The position numbers and the translations under genes were made by a program. Positions 30,609 through 39,404 of a stretch of 64,000 nt of DNA are shown here, one piece after another (position 1 is the first letter of the stretch; each line of letters begins with the position of its first letter). The notes below the pieces were generated by a model. It was not told where the DNA came from and did no database searches. It saw only the letters and a program-made list of their open reading frames with translations. The DNA is from Actinoplanes palleronii (GTDB lineage Bacteria; Actinomycetota; Actinomycetes; Mycobacteriales; Micromonosporaceae), in the NCBI RefSeq assembly GCF_016862315.1, contig NZ_BOMS01000083.1, positions 23,463 to 87,462 of the forward strand. Direction: 5' to 3'.

Positions 30609-32861
30609 TCAGGTGAACTGCTCCATAGGAGTGACACATGCCCCGCTCAACAACATCTCCTGGAACTCTTCCGGGGGCTTCGGCGGGCTGAAGAAAAATC
30701 CCTGTACGGCCGGGCAGCCGGCCGCCTTCAGCGCCTCCCAGTCGGCGGTCTCCTCGACCCCCTCGGCGATCGTGGACATGCCCAGCGACCGGGCCAGCCA
30801 GAGCACCGCCGAGATGATCGACGCCTTGCGCTGGTCCTCGGCCAGGCCGGCCACGAACGAGCGGTCCAGCTTCACGATGTCGGCCGGAACCGACTTGAGC
30901 CAGGTCAGCGAGCTGTACCCGGTGCCGAAGTCGTCGAGCGCGATCCGTACGCCGAGCCGCTTGATGGTGGCCAGCCGCTCACTGACGTCGACCGTCGAGG
31001 CCAGCAGCGCGGTCTCGGTGATCTCCAGGACCAGCCGGGCCGGGTCCAGCCCGGGGTGCGCGGCGAGCAGGTCGGCCAGCTTCGGCACGAAGTCCGGCTC
31101 GGCCAGCTGCCGAGGGCTGACGTTCACCGACACGTAGCCCAGGTGCCCGGACCAGTAGAGCAGGTGATCGACCGCGGAGCGCAGCACGTGCTCGCCGAGC
31201 GGCACGATCATGCCGGTCTCCTCGGCCGCGCCGATGAAGTGGTACGGGCTGAGGATCCGCCCGTCCGGGGTCCGCATCCGGCACAGCGCCTCGGCGCCGA
31301 CGATCTGGCCGGTGACCGTGGAGACCACCGGCTGGAACCAGAGCGGCAGCGTCCACGGCAGGTTACCGGCCAGCGCCTGGCGCAGCCGGGCCTCGGCGGC
31401 GATCCGCTCGTGCACCGACACCCGCATGCCCTCGGCGAACACCTCGAGCCGGTTGCCGCCGGCCCGCTTGGCCGCGTACATCGCGGTGTCCGCGGCCAGC
31501 ACCACGTCGTCGGTGTGCTCGGCGCCGTAGACGGACGCCACGCCGATGCTGACCGTGACCGGCAGCTGGTTGCCGCTCACGTCGAGCGGCTGACCCATCG
31601 ACGCCAGGATCTCCTGCCCGGTGCGCAGCCCGTCGGCCGGCGGGCCGGCCAGGGCCACCACGAACTCGTCGCCGCCGAGCCGGGCCAGCAGCGCGCCGGA
31701 CGGCACGGTACGGGCCAGCCGGGCGGAGAGCGCGCGCAGCACGTCGTCGCCGGCCGCGTGCCCGGAGCCGTCGTTCACCGACTTGAACCGGTCCACGTCC
31801 AGGTAGATCACGCTGACCGGCTCCTTGCGGGCCAGCATCCCGGCCAGGTCGTTCTCGAACGCCTTGCGGGACAGCAGCCCGGTCAGCGTGTCGTGGCGGA
31901 CCTGCCGGCGCAGCTCGTCCTGGTGGTTACGCGCGCTGGTGATGTCCATGCAGTGCGCGAAGATGAACCGCAGCTTGTCCTGCTTGTCGTAGAGCGGGGT
32001 GCTGTGCAGCTCGACCCAGATCAGCGTGCCGTCGTCGGTGCGCCGGTACTGGCGGGTCATGGTGATCGGGTCCCGGGACGCGACCGCCCGGTCGAACGCC
32101 GTCATCTCCTCGTTCACCGCGACGAGCGGCACGTCGCGGACCGAGAAGTCGGCCGGAAGCTGGTCCGGCAGCCGCAGCCAGTGCCGGTAGGCGGCGTTGG
32201 TGCGCAGCACCCGGCCGTCCGGGGCGAACATCGCCATCGGTACGGGTGTCTCGTCGAAGGCGACGCTGAGCTGGGCCTGGCTCTCCTCGAGGTTGTCCTG
32301 GGCCCGCCGCTCCTCGGACTCGGTGAGGCCCCAGGCGACCACCTGGAAACCGGCCGCGAGCAGCACCGCGACGCCGTGCAGCACCGCCCAGACCAGCGGG
32401 TGCGACATCGCCTGGTGGTGGTCGTAGGTGTGCGAGCTCATCAGCACCCCGAACACCGCGTGGTGCAGGGTGGTGGCGACCAGGAACGCGCCGAACGGCG
32501 CCCAGTCCCGGTACAGCGCGAGCGCGGCGACCGCGATGAAGAACGAGAAGTGCGCCTCGGTCAGGCCGTTGCTGAGCGAGACGAACCCGCCGCAGGCGAC
32601 CGTGAAGCCGATCGCCACGCAGACCGACTGCAGCCGCCGGTGGCGCACCAGGGTGCCGGCCACCACGCACGGCAGCACCAGCAGGTCGGTCCAGAGCAGG
32701 GTCGAACCCTGATCCGGGCGCAGCGCCCCGAACACGGTCACGCCGACCACGACGACGGCGAGCAGCAGCGTCAGCAGACGATGCCGCGCCGCCCAGTCCT
32801 CATCACGGAGGCCGCCACCGGCCGGAAGCCGGTCCCGCAGCCACGTCAGCCAGGTACCCAC
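30609..32861 (-). CDS. Membrane PAS-GGDEF-EAL cyclic-di-GMP enzyme
   Basis: 750 residues. Residues about 25-185 hold five to six membrane helices. A PAS domain follows (SVAFDETPVPMAMFAPDGRVLRTNAAYR, about 205-330). The GGDEF domain has ARLGGDEFVVAL intact, so diguanylate cyclase activity is possible. The EAL domain has GAEALCRM, LEITET, LDDFGTGYSSL, KLDRSF and AEGVEE, all expected for an active phosphodiesterase. A dual-activity enzyme is plausible. Its GTG start is 54 bp after the aminotransferase stop and GH92 follows closely, so these may share a transcript. Confidence 0.93.
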   Translation of the reverse strand: MGTWLTWLRDRLPAGGGLRDEDWAARHRLLTLLLAVVVVGVTVFGALRPDQGSTLLWTDLLVLPCVVAGTLVRHRRLQSVCVAIGFTVACGGFVSLSNGLTEAHFSFFIAVAALALYRDWAPFGAFLVATTLHHAVFGVLMSSHTYDHHQAMSHPLVWAVLHGVAVLLAAGFQVVAWGLTESEERRAQDNLEESQAQLSVAFDETPVPMAMFAPDGRVLRTNAAYRHWLRLPDQLPADFSVRDVPLVAVNEEMTAFDRAVASRDPITMTRQYRRTDDGTLIWVELHSTPLYDKQDKLRFIFAHCMDITSARNHQDELRRQVRHDTLTGLLSRKAFENDLAGMLARKEPVSVIYLDVDRFKSVNDGSGHAAGDDVLRALSARLARTVPSGALLARLGGDEFVVALAGPPADGLRTGQEILASMGQPLDVSGNQLPVTVSIGVASVYGAEHTDDVVLAADTAMYAAKRAGGNRLEVFAEGMRVSVHERIAAEARLRQALAGNLPWTLPLWFQPVVSTVTGQIVGAEALCRMRTPDGRILSPYHFIGAAEETGMIVPLGEHVLRSAVDHLLYWSGHLGYVSVNVSPRQLAEPDFVPKLADLLAAHPGLDPARLVLEITETALLASTVDVSERLATIKRLGVRIALDDFGTGYSSLTWLKSVPADIVKLDRSFVAGLAEDQRKASIISAVLWLARSLGMSTIAEGVEETADWEALKAAGCPAVQGFFFSPPKPPEEFQEMLLSGACVTPMEQFT

Positions 32862-32915
32862 GCCTGCTAGATCGGCCTGAACCGCACACGGCCATAGCGT
32901 GAGGCCGGTAGCTAC

Positions 32916-34139
32916 TCAGGAGCGAAGCACCGCGGCGAGCCCGGCGACGAAGCGGTCGACGTCGCCGGTGGTGCTGCCGAGGCCGAAGCTGGCCCGGAGC
33001 AGACCGGTCACGGCGGTGTGACAGCTGCCGGATTTGTCGGTTTTCAACAATGAGCGGACCAGCGGATGGGCGCAGAACTGACCCGCCCGGACGCCGATGC
33101 CGTGCTCGCGGGCCAGCCGCCGCGCCACCTCGGCCGGGTCCCGGCCGGGCAGGTCGAGAGAGACGATGCCGACCCGCGGGTGGTCCGGGCCGAAGACGCT
33201 CACCTCGCGGGCCTCCGGGATGTCGCGCAGACCGTCCCGGAGCCGGGTCAGCAACTCCTGCTCGTGCCGGTGCAGAGCGTCCCGGTCGGCGGTCAGCAGG
33301 GCCGCGCAGACCGCGGCGAGCGACACCGCGCCGAGCAGGTTGGGGGTGCCGCCCTCGTGCCGGGCCGGGCCCTGCGACCAGGTCAGCTCGCCGGGCCGGT
33401 CGCCGACCAGGGCACTGGCGCCGCCGCCGGCCAGGTAGGGCTCGGCGGCGTCCAGCCAGTCGGCCCGGCCGACCAGGACGCCGGCGCCGAACGGGGCGTA
33501 CAGCTTGTGACCGGAGAAGGCCAGGTAGTCGGCGCCGAGGTCGCTCATCGAGACCGGGTGGTGCGGCGCGAGCTGGGCGGCGTCGACGATCACCCGTACG
33601 CCGTGGGCGTGCGCGAGGTCGGCGAGTTCCCGGACCGGCCAGAGCTCGCCGGTGACGTTGCTCGCGCCGGTCACGGTGAGGACTTTTTCGCCGGGCGCCC
33701 GGAGTGCGTCTTCCAGCAGTCGAAGAGCCTCGGCGGGCGACGAGGGCGTCGGCAGGCGGAGCGGGTTCGGCCAGGGCAGCAGGTTCGCGTGGTGTTCGCC
33801 GTCGAACACGATCGTGGTGGTGCCGGCCGGCAGGGCGCGGGCCAGCAGGTTGAGCGCGTCGGTGGTGTTCCGCGTGAAGATCACCTGGTCGCCGGGGCGG
33901 GCGCCGGCGAACTCGGCCACCACGTCCCGGGCCACCTCGTACGCCACGGTCGAGGTCTGCGAGCGCACCCCGGTGCCGCGGTGCACGCTGCCGTAGCGGG
34001 GCAGCAGTTCGGCCACCGCGGTCGCGGCGGCCTCCACGCACGGGGCGGACGCGGCGTAGTCGAGGTGGGCGAACCGCACCGTCTCACCGCTGGGGAGCTC
34101 GGTCTTCAGGTCGTCACCGATGATGCCGAGAGCCGACAT
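32916..34139 (-). CDS. Class V aminotransferase, cysteine-desulfurase-like, under a SAM-IV riboswitch
   Basis: 407 residues of the PLP fold type I. The PLP lysine is in SGHKLYAPFGAGVLVG; RNTTDALNLLAR binds the phosphate; GEHHANLLPW and DAAQLAPHHPV are typical of the SufS/CsdA group. Near the C-terminus QFCAHPLVR places a cysteine like the persulfide-carrying Cys. It could mobilise sulfur from cysteine, which fits SAM control. ATG 34139 follows GGAGG at 6 nt. Confidence 0.9.
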   Translation of the reverse strand: MSALGIIGDDLKTELPSGETVRFAHLDYAASAPCVEAAATAVAELLPRYGSVHRGTGVRSQTSTVAYEVARDVVAEFAGARPGDQVIFTRNTTDALNLLARALPAGTTTIVFDGEHHANLLPWPNPLRLPTPSSPAEALRLLEDALRAPGEKVLTVTGASNVTGELWPVRELADLAHAHGVRVIVDAAQLAPHHPVSMSDLGADYLAFSGHKLYAPFGAGVLVGRADWLDAAEPYLAGGGASALVGDRPGELTWSQGPARHEGGTPNLLGAVSLAAVCAALLTADRDALHRHEQELLTRLRDGLRDIPEAREVSVFGPDHPRVGIVSLDLPGRDPAEVARRLAREHGIGVRAGQFCAHPLVRSLLKTDKSGSCHTAVTGLLRASFGLGSTTGDVDRFVAGLAAVLRS

Positions 34140-34168
34140 GGCATGCCTCCGCTGAGGTCATGGACCGC

Positions 34169-34288
34169 CGAGGGTCCGCGCTTGCCGTCGTCGATCGACG
34201 CCGGCCCGGTCCTCACCCGGGGCACCCCATCGCGAACGCAAGGGTTGCCGGTCAGCGAGCCGGGGCTTGTCGCTGACACTCATGACCT
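34169..34288 (-). promoter_or_regulatory. SAM-IV riboswitch
   Basis: On the minus strand: GGTCATGAGTGTCAGC, AAGCCCCGGCTCGCTGACCGG CAACCC, GATGGGGTGCCCCGGGTGAGGACC, then a distal hairpin and GCAAGCGCGGACC. It aligns with the copy at 21515-21629 along its length with compensating changes in the stem (TCAGC pairs GCTGA here; CCAGC pairs GCTGG there). Directly precedes the class V aminotransferase. Confidence 0.9.
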
Positions 34289-34325
34289 GGCACCGAAGTT
34301 AGCAGACGTCACAGCCACGCGCCAT

Positions 34326-34347
34326 ATCCCATACTCGGAGTAGGGAT
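34326..34347. promoter_or_regulatory. Inverted repeat before the DUF1684 gene
   Basis: ATCCC-A-TACTC-G-GAGTA-GGGAT: perfect arms apart from one extra A, 12 bp before ATG 34360. Candidate operator or start-region hairpin. Confidence 0.45.
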
Positions 34348-34359
34348 TAGGGTCGATGG

Positions 34360-35133
34360 ATGACCACCTTCGAGCAGCAGTGGACGCAGTGGCACGACGG
34401 GCACGAGAAGCGGCGGGCCGACCCGCACGGCTTCCTCGCGATCACCGGACTGCACTGGCTGACCGGGACCCCGCAGCGGTTCCCGGACGCGCCGGGCGCG
34501 TGGAGCACCGGCCCGGACGGCGTACTGGTGACCCTGAGTGACGGCGAGGAGCTGGCCGGCATCGGCGCCGGCGAGCACCGGTTCGGCCCCATCGAAGAAC
34601 GCGGCGACATCACGGTGGGTTACGGCGACGCACTCCTGGAGATCGCCCGGCGCGGCGGGTCCGACGTGCTCCGGCCGCGGCACCCCGATCACGAGACCCT
34701 GGTGAAGTACCTCGGCACGCCGGCGTACACGCCGGACGAGAAGTGGGCCGTGCCGGGGACGTTCGTGCCGTTCGACGCGCCGCAGCCGATCACGGTGGGT
34801 TCGGTGACCGAGGGTCTCGAGCACGTCTACGAGTCGCCGGGGCGCATCGAGTTCAGCGTCGGCGGGCAGGACCTGTCGCTCACCGCGTTCAACGGGAGCG
34901 CGCCGGGGTCACTCTTCGTGCTGTTCACCGACGCCACGTCGGGGGTCACCACGTACGCGGCGAACCGCAGCCTGGCCGTCGCGGCGCCGGACGCGGACCG
35001 TGGCGTGGTGCTGGACTTCAACCGGGCGACGAACCTGCCGTGCGCGTACACCGAGTTCGCCACCTGCCCGCTGCCGCCGGCCGGGAACCGGCTCCCGATC
35101 GCCGTCGAGGCGGGCGAACAGCTTCCGCGGTAA
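34360..35133 (+). CDS. DUF1684-family protein
   Basis: 257 residues matching the DUF1684 pattern: W...H..KR.DPHGFLAITGLHWL at the start, then YGDA-containing barrel, VPFDAPQPITVGSVTEGLE, and the hallmark C-terminal DFNRATNLPCAYTEFATCPLPPAGNRLPIAVEAGE. The family is widespread and its function is unknown to me. No signal peptide. The M20 gene begins 9 bp after its stop, so they form an operon. Confidence 0.88.
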   Translation: MTTFEQQWTQWHDGHEKRRADPHGFLAITGLHWLTGTPQRFPDAPGAWSTGPDGVLVTLSDGEELAGIGAGEHRFGPIEERGDITVGYGDALLEIARRGGSDVLRPRHPDHETLVKYLGTPAYTPDEKWAVPGTFVPFDAPQPITVGSVTEGLEHVYESPGRIEFSVGGQDLSLTAFNGSAPGSLFVLFTDATSGVTTYAANRSLAVAAPDADRGVVLDFNRATNLPCAYTEFATCPLPPAGNRLPIAVEAGEQLPR

Positions 35134-35142
35134 CTTCCGGAG

Positions 35143-36246
35143 ATGGAGCAGCTGCTCGCGCCCCTCGAGGCGCTGATCGGAATCCGCTCGACCGCCGACC
35201 GGCCCGGTGAGCTGCACCGGGCCCTCGGCCTGGCGCTCGACCTGGTCGGACCGGGCTTCGAGATCCGCCGATTCGAGTCCCGGGGCAGGCCCAGCGCGCT
35301 GGTGACCCATCCGGACCGGCCCGGCCGGCCCCGGGTGATCCTGAACGCGCACCTCGACGTGGTGCCCGGCACGCCGGATCAGTTCCGGGCACGCCGGGAG
35401 GGTGACCGGCTCTACGGCCGCGGCGCGCACGACATGAAGGCGGCCGCGCTCACCCTCGCCACGGTGTTCCGTGAGACGGCCGGCGCCCTGCCGTACCCGA
35501 TCGCCCTGCAACTGGTCACCGACGAGGAGATCGGCGGCTTCGACGGCACCGGCCACCAGCTCGGCCACGGGGTGCGCGGGGACTTCGTGATCATCGGCGA
35601 GCAGAGCGGGCTGCGGGTGGTCACCGAGTCGAAGGGGCTGGTCCGGGCCCGGCTGATCGCTTCCGGACGCACGGCCCACGCGGCGTACCCGTGGCTGGGC
35701 TCCAACGCGCTGCTCACCCTGATCACCGCGACGCAGCGGCTGATGGAGCGCTACCCGACACCGGCCGAGGAGGCCTGGGTCACCACGGTCAACCTGGCCC
35801 GGATCGCGACCGGCAACGAGGCGGTCAACCAGGTGCCGGCGGACGCGACCGCCTGGCTCGACCTCCGCCACCCGCCCGAGGACACCGACCTGACCGGCCG
35901 GGACGCGGCCTCGATCGCCGAACACCTGCGCTCGATCACCGGGCCGGAGGTGACCGTGGAGGTGGACAGCGTCGGCGCGCCGCACCGGGCCGACCCCGGC
36001 AGCGTCCAGGTCCGCGCGCTGCAGGAGGCGATCCGGACCGTCGGCCACCCCGGATCGCTGCTGCGCAAGCACGGCGCGGCCGACGGCCGCTTCTACTTCG
36101 GACTCGGCATCGACGCGGTCATTTTCGGCCCCACCGGCGACGACCAGCACGGCCCGGCGGAATACCTCGACCTCAGCTCACTGCAGCCCTATCACGACGC
36201 CATACTGCAATTCCTAAAATCAACCCCTATTTCGTACGCCGATTAG
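35143..36246 (+). CDS. M20-family metallopeptidase / deacylase
   Basis: 367 residues. Metal ligands: HLDVVPG (first His/Asp), GRGAHDMKAA (bridging Asp), TDEEIGG (general base Glu-Glu), and a C-terminal His in DDQHGPAEYLD. A dimerisation 'lid' domain sits in the middle (ESKGLVRARLIASGRTAHAAYPWLGSNAL). Cleaves a peptide or N-acyl amino acid; the exact substrate is unknown. Its end overlaps the minus-strand membrane gene by 20 bp. Confidence 0.92.
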   Translation: MEQLLAPLEALIGIRSTADRPGELHRALGLALDLVGPGFEIRRFESRGRPSALVTHPDRPGRPRVILNAHLDVVPGTPDQFRARREGDRLYGRGAHDMKAAALTLATVFRETAGALPYPIALQLVTDEEIGGFDGTGHQLGHGVRGDFVIIGEQSGLRVVTESKGLVRARLIASGRTAHAAYPWLGSNALLTLITATQRLMERYPTPAEEAWVTTVNLARIATGNEAVNQVPADATAWLDLRHPPEDTDLTGRDAASIAEHLRSITGPEVTVEVDSVGAPHRADPGSVQVRALQEAIRTVGHPGSLLRKHGAADGRFYFGLGIDAVIFGPTGDDQHGPAEYLDLSSLQPYHDAILQFLKSTPISYAD

Positions 36247-36931
36247 CGGACCCGGCGCGTCCGCCCACCGCGACGACGGCCAGCGCGCCGACCGCCGCCG
36301 CGGCGAGCCACCACAGTCGGCTGTCCAGCAGCCACAGCAGGTCCGGATAACCCACCCCGACGTCCTCGAACGGCAGGCCGGCGAGGGTGAAGACCAGCAT
36401 CGTGTGCGCGAACAGCAGCGCCGGCCAGAGCACCGCGCCCGCCAGATAGGCGGCCGGTGAGCCCACCCCGGCCCGCCGCCCGGCCCACCCGACAAGCAGC
36501 CAGCCGATCACCGCGCCCAGCCCGGCGCCGGATGCCACCACCCAGCCGAGCCCGGGCGGTGTGGCGCCGTCCCCGGTGAATCCGGTTGTCCCGGCGGAGA
36601 GCAGCGACAGGCCGGCCTGGACCGCGAAGGCCGCGCCGAACAGGCCGGACAGCAGCGACACCAGCACCGCGACCACGACGATCCCCCGGTCGCCGGGCCG
36701 GCCCAGCAGCGCTCGCGGGCCGGGTGGCGACCAGCGCGGCAGGCCGGCCGGGCGCAGCGCCGACCGCAGTCGCGGCAGGGTCCATGCGGCCGCCAGCAGG
36801 TACCGCCACCGGGTCGCCGGGCCGGCCGGGGCGAGCTCGGCCAGGTCGGCCGCCCACTCGGCGCGCTGCCGCTGCCGGAAACCGGGCGGCAGCAGGCGGG
36901 CGAGCACGGCCAGAACGGCCCGGGTCACCAC
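36227..36931 (-). CDS. Membrane protein partnered with PadR
   Basis: 234 residues. The first ~50 residues (LARLLPPGFRQRQRAEWAADLAEL) form the soluble prefix often seen in PadR-linked membrane proteins; four hydrophobic segments follow (IVVVAVLVSLLSGLFGAAFA, LGWVVASGAGLGAVIGWLLV, YLAGAVLWPALLFAHTMLVF, LWWLAAAAVGALAVVAVG). Function unknown; PadR-permease-prefix pairs respond to envelope stress in some bacteria. Its start overlaps the PadR stop by 7 bp. Confidence 0.82.
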   Translation of the reverse strand: MVTRAVLAVLARLLPPGFRQRQRAEWAADLAELAPAGPATRWRYLLAAAWTLPRLRSALRPAGLPRWSPPGPRALLGRPGDRGIVVVAVLVSLLSGLFGAAFAVQAGLSLLSAGTTGFTGDGATPPGLGWVVASGAGLGAVIGWLLVGWAGRRAGVGSPAAYLAGAVLWPALLFAHTMLVFTLAGLPFEDVGVGYPDLLWLLDSRLWWLAAAAVGALAVVAVGGRAGSANRRTK

Positions 36932-37236
36932 GCCGGCCGCCGCAGGGCGGAGCGGGCGCCGCGGCGCTGCGCAGCGAGCGTGACGGCGTCCCGGCCGGCG
37001 GCCAGGCCGGTCGGGGTGAGCCGGTAGTACCGCCGGCGGGGGCGGCCCTCGGCGCGCACGTCGATCTCCTCCTCGCGGCTGGACAGCCAGCCGGCCGTCT
37101 CGAAGGCGACCAGGATCGGGTACACCGTGCCCGGTTCCAGGCCGGCTGCCTGGGCCAGGTCGAGCCCGTACCGCTCCTGGACCGGGTCGTCGAGGAACAC
37201 CCGCAACGCCAGCAGGCGCGGGGTCGTCATCCGCAT
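36925..37236 (-). CDS. PadR-family transcriptional regulator
   Basis: About 103 residues: winged helix (PRLLALRVFLDDPVQERYGLDLAQAAGLEPGTVYPILVAFETAGWLSSREEE) then RRRYYRLTPTGLAAGRDA, the PadR 'Y.LT..G' signature. ATG 37236 or 37230 is the realistic start; the open frame upstream has no domain. A likely operator lies 26 bp upstream. It probably represses itself and the membrane partner. Confidence 0.9.
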   Translation of the reverse strand: MRMTTPRLLALRVFLDDPVQERYGLDLAQAAGLEPGTVYPILVAFETAGWLSSREEEIDVRAEGRPRRRYYRLTPTGLAAGRDAVTLAAQRRGARSALRRPAW

Positions 37237-37261
37237 CGCAGTCACGGCGACGACCCTAGGG

Positions 37262-37283
37262 GCTATTCCTATTTCTGCATAGG
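37262..37283. promoter_or_regulatory. Candidate PadR operator
   Basis: GCTATTCCTAT then TTCTGC then ATAGG. The 11-bp left part and the ATAGG recur at 12381-12403, with one base less spacing here. Directly upstream of the PadR start. Confidence 0.5.
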
Positions 37284-37501
37284 GGGTACCGATTGCCCCC
37301 TTGGTGAGCGGCTCCGTGAACGGGGCCCCCGAGCGCGTAGTCTGGGCCTCAACCGTGGTGCGCGAACGCCCCGCTCCCGTGCGGGCCGGCGCCCGGTGCC
37401 GGATCGCATCAGCTCTGGCTCTCGATCCGAGCAGGAACCGGAGAAGACCGTGGCGCACGCCTGGCGAAACAAGACCGCACCACCCACTATGAGGGCCGGT
37501 C

Positions 37502-38224
37502 GTGCCGGTCGTGCCTGATGCCCGGCATCGGACCCGGGTCGCTCAGCTGGTGGCGGCGCACGGCCCGGACGTGGGCCGGTTGTGCGACGCGTGCGTGGCC
37601 GAGCTGCCCGACATCGCCGGCGCCGGCCTCGCCGTGATCACCTCACTGCCGGCCCAGCAGGTCCGGTACGCCAGCGACGCGGTCAGCGCCCGGGTCGAGG
37701 ATCTGCAGGTCACGCTCGGCGAGGGCCCGTGCAAGGAGGCGTACGCCGACCGCCGGCCGGTACTGGTCACCGACCTGGACGACATCCAGTGGACCCGGCG
37801 ATGGCCGATGTTCACCCCGGCCGCGATCAGCGCCGGCGCGCGGGCGCTGTTCGCGCTGCCGCTCGAGGTCGGCTCGACCTGCCTCGGCGTGATCGACCTG
37901 TACCGGCCGCGGCCGGGCGCGCTGGCCGGTGCCGACCTGGCCGAGGCTCTCGCGTTCGCCGGCGCCGCCTCCGAGCTGCTGCTCGCCGAGCAGATGCCCG
38001 GCGGCCAGCTGCCCGGCACCCAGGCGATGTACGCCCATCGCGCGGTGGTGCACCAGGCCACCGGCATGATCAGCGCCCAGCTCGGTGTGCCGATCCCGGA
38101 CGCGTTCCTGCGGCTGCGCGCGTACGCCTACTCCTCCGACCGGAGCCTCGACGACGTCGCGAACGACGTGGTGGGCCGCCGGCTGCGTTTCACCGAGGCG
38201 GACGATGTCACCTCGGCCCACTGA
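37502..38224 (+). CDS. GAF-ANTAR regulator
   Basis: 240 residues: a GAF sensor (AGLAVITSLPAQQVRYASD... LGEGPCKEAYADRRPVLVTDL... FALPLEVGSTCLGVIDLYRPRPG) and a C-terminal ANTAR RNA-binding domain (HQATGMISAQLGVPIPDAFLRLRAYAYSSDRSLDDVANDVV). ANTAR proteins bind two-hexaloop RNA and antagonise termination. The next gene, 28 bp away, has the same domains plus an ATPase, so the two probably act together. GTG 37502. Confidence 0.87.
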   Translation: MPVVPDARHRTRVAQLVAAHGPDVGRLCDACVAELPDIAGAGLAVITSLPAQQVRYASDAVSARVEDLQVTLGEGPCKEAYADRRPVLVTDLDDIQWTRRWPMFTPAAISAGARALFALPLEVGSTCLGVIDLYRPRPGALAGADLAEALAFAGAASELLLAEQMPGGQLPGTQAMYAHRAVVHQATGMISAQLGVPIPDAFLRLRAYAYSSDRSLDDVANDVVGRRLRFTEADDVTSAH

Positions 38225-38252
38225 CCACGACGACCGGAACCGGGAGGCGGCC

Positions 38253-39404
38253 GTGAGCACGTCTCAGGAACAGACTCTGGCACAGATCTTCGTCGATCTC
38301 TCCGACACGCTCGTCGCGGACTTCGACATCATCGAGTTCCTGCACCTGCTGTCCGAGCACTGCGCCGAGCTGCCCGGTGTGCAGGCCGCGGGCATCATGA
38401 TCGGCGACAATCCCGGCAACCTGCGGGTGCTGGCCTCGTCCTCGGAGCAGGCCCGGCTGCTGGAGCTGTTCGAGGTGGAGGCCCACCAGGGGCCGTGCGT
38501 GGACTGCTTCGTCAGCGGCAGGGCCGTGGCCGACCCGGACCTCGACGCGCCCGACCCCCGCTGGGCCCGGTTCGCGGCCCGGGCCCGCGAGGCCGGCTTC
38601 CACGCGGTGCACGCGATCCCGATGCGGTTGCGCGACGACGTGGTCGGGGTGCTGAACCTGTTCTCCGCCCGGTCGGGCGGCCTGGAGCCGGCAGTGATGG
38701 ACAGCGCTCGGGCTCTGGCCAATACTGCTGCCCTCGGTCTGTTGCAGCACCGGGCCATCGAGTATCGGCAGGTCCTGGCCGAGGAGGTACAGCACGCCAT
38801 GAACAGCCGGGTCAGCATCGAGCAGGCCAAGGGCATCGTGGCCGAGCACCTCGGGCTGGACATGCCGGCCGCGTTCGCCGAGCTGCGCCGCTTCGCCGCG
38901 CGGTCCGGGCTACGGCTCAGCGACCTCGCCACCGCCGTCACCGCCGGCGACCACGGCCCGCCGCCCCGGAGCCCGGACGACCGGTCCCGGGTGCTGCTCC
39001 TCCAGCTCGTCGACGTCCACTCCCTCGCCGGGCTCCGCGCGGCGACCGGCCGGGCCGCGGTCCGGCACGGCCTGTCCGCGTCCCAGACCAACCAGTTCGT
39101 CCTGGCCGTGCACGAGGCCGCGGTGAACACCGTGCGGCACGGCGGCGGTGGCGGCCAGGTCCTGGTGTGGCTCGCGGCCGGCGCGCTGTGGGCCGAGATC
39201 AGCGATCACGGCGGCGGCATCCCGGACGACAAGCGCGTCATCGTGATGCCGGACCCCGGCTCCGAGGGCGGCCGGGGGCTGGCCCTGATCGACAAGGTGT
39301 GCGCCGTCGTCGACATCCAGACCGGCGTCTCCGGGACCCGTCTGCTGCTGGGTTACCCGCTCGACTCGCCGGCACTGCCCGCGCCCGGCACCGGCGAGGG
39401 GTAG
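38253..39404 (+). CDS. GAF-ANTAR protein fused to an RsbW-like ATPase
   Basis: 383 residues in three parts: GAF (LPGVQAAGIMIGDNPGNLRVLASS... HQGPCVDCFVSGRAVADPDL), ANTAR (SRVSIEQAKGIVAEHLGLDMPAAFAELRRFAARSGLRLSDLA) and a HATPase_c domain of the anti-sigma type: N-box AVHEAAVNTVRHG, G1 SDHGGGIPD, G2 GGRGLALIDKVC. An anti-sigma kinase fused to an RNA-binding antiterminator would link sigma control with RNA control. GTG 38253 follows GGGAGG. Its last 52 bp are overlapped on the opposite strand by the STAS gene. Confidence 0.88.
   Translation: MSTSQEQTLAQIFVDLSDTLVADFDIIEFLHLLSEHCAELPGVQAAGIMIGDNPGNLRVLASSSEQARLLELFEVEAHQGPCVDCFVSGRAVADPDLDAPDPRWARFAARAREAGFHAVHAIPMRLRDDVVGVLNLFSARSGGLEPAVMDSARALANTAALGLLQHRAIEYRQVLAEEVQHAMNSRVSIEQAKGIVAEHLGLDMPAAFAELRRFAARSGLRLSDLATAVTAGDHGPPPRSPDDRSRVLLLQLVDVHSLAGLRAATGRAAVRHGLSASQTNQFVLAVHEAAVNTVRHGGGGGQVLVWLAAGALWAEISDHGGGIPDDKRVIVMPDPGSEGGRGLALIDKVCAVVDIQTGVSGTRLLLGYPLDSPALPAPGTGEG

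Noticed and set aside
26992..31137. A 1381-codon open frame on the plus strand opposite GT4, GH92 and the GGDEF-EAL gene
   Set aside because: It is antisense to genes with clear domain motifs. Long antisense frames are normal in GC-rich DNA; no domain or ribosome site supports it.
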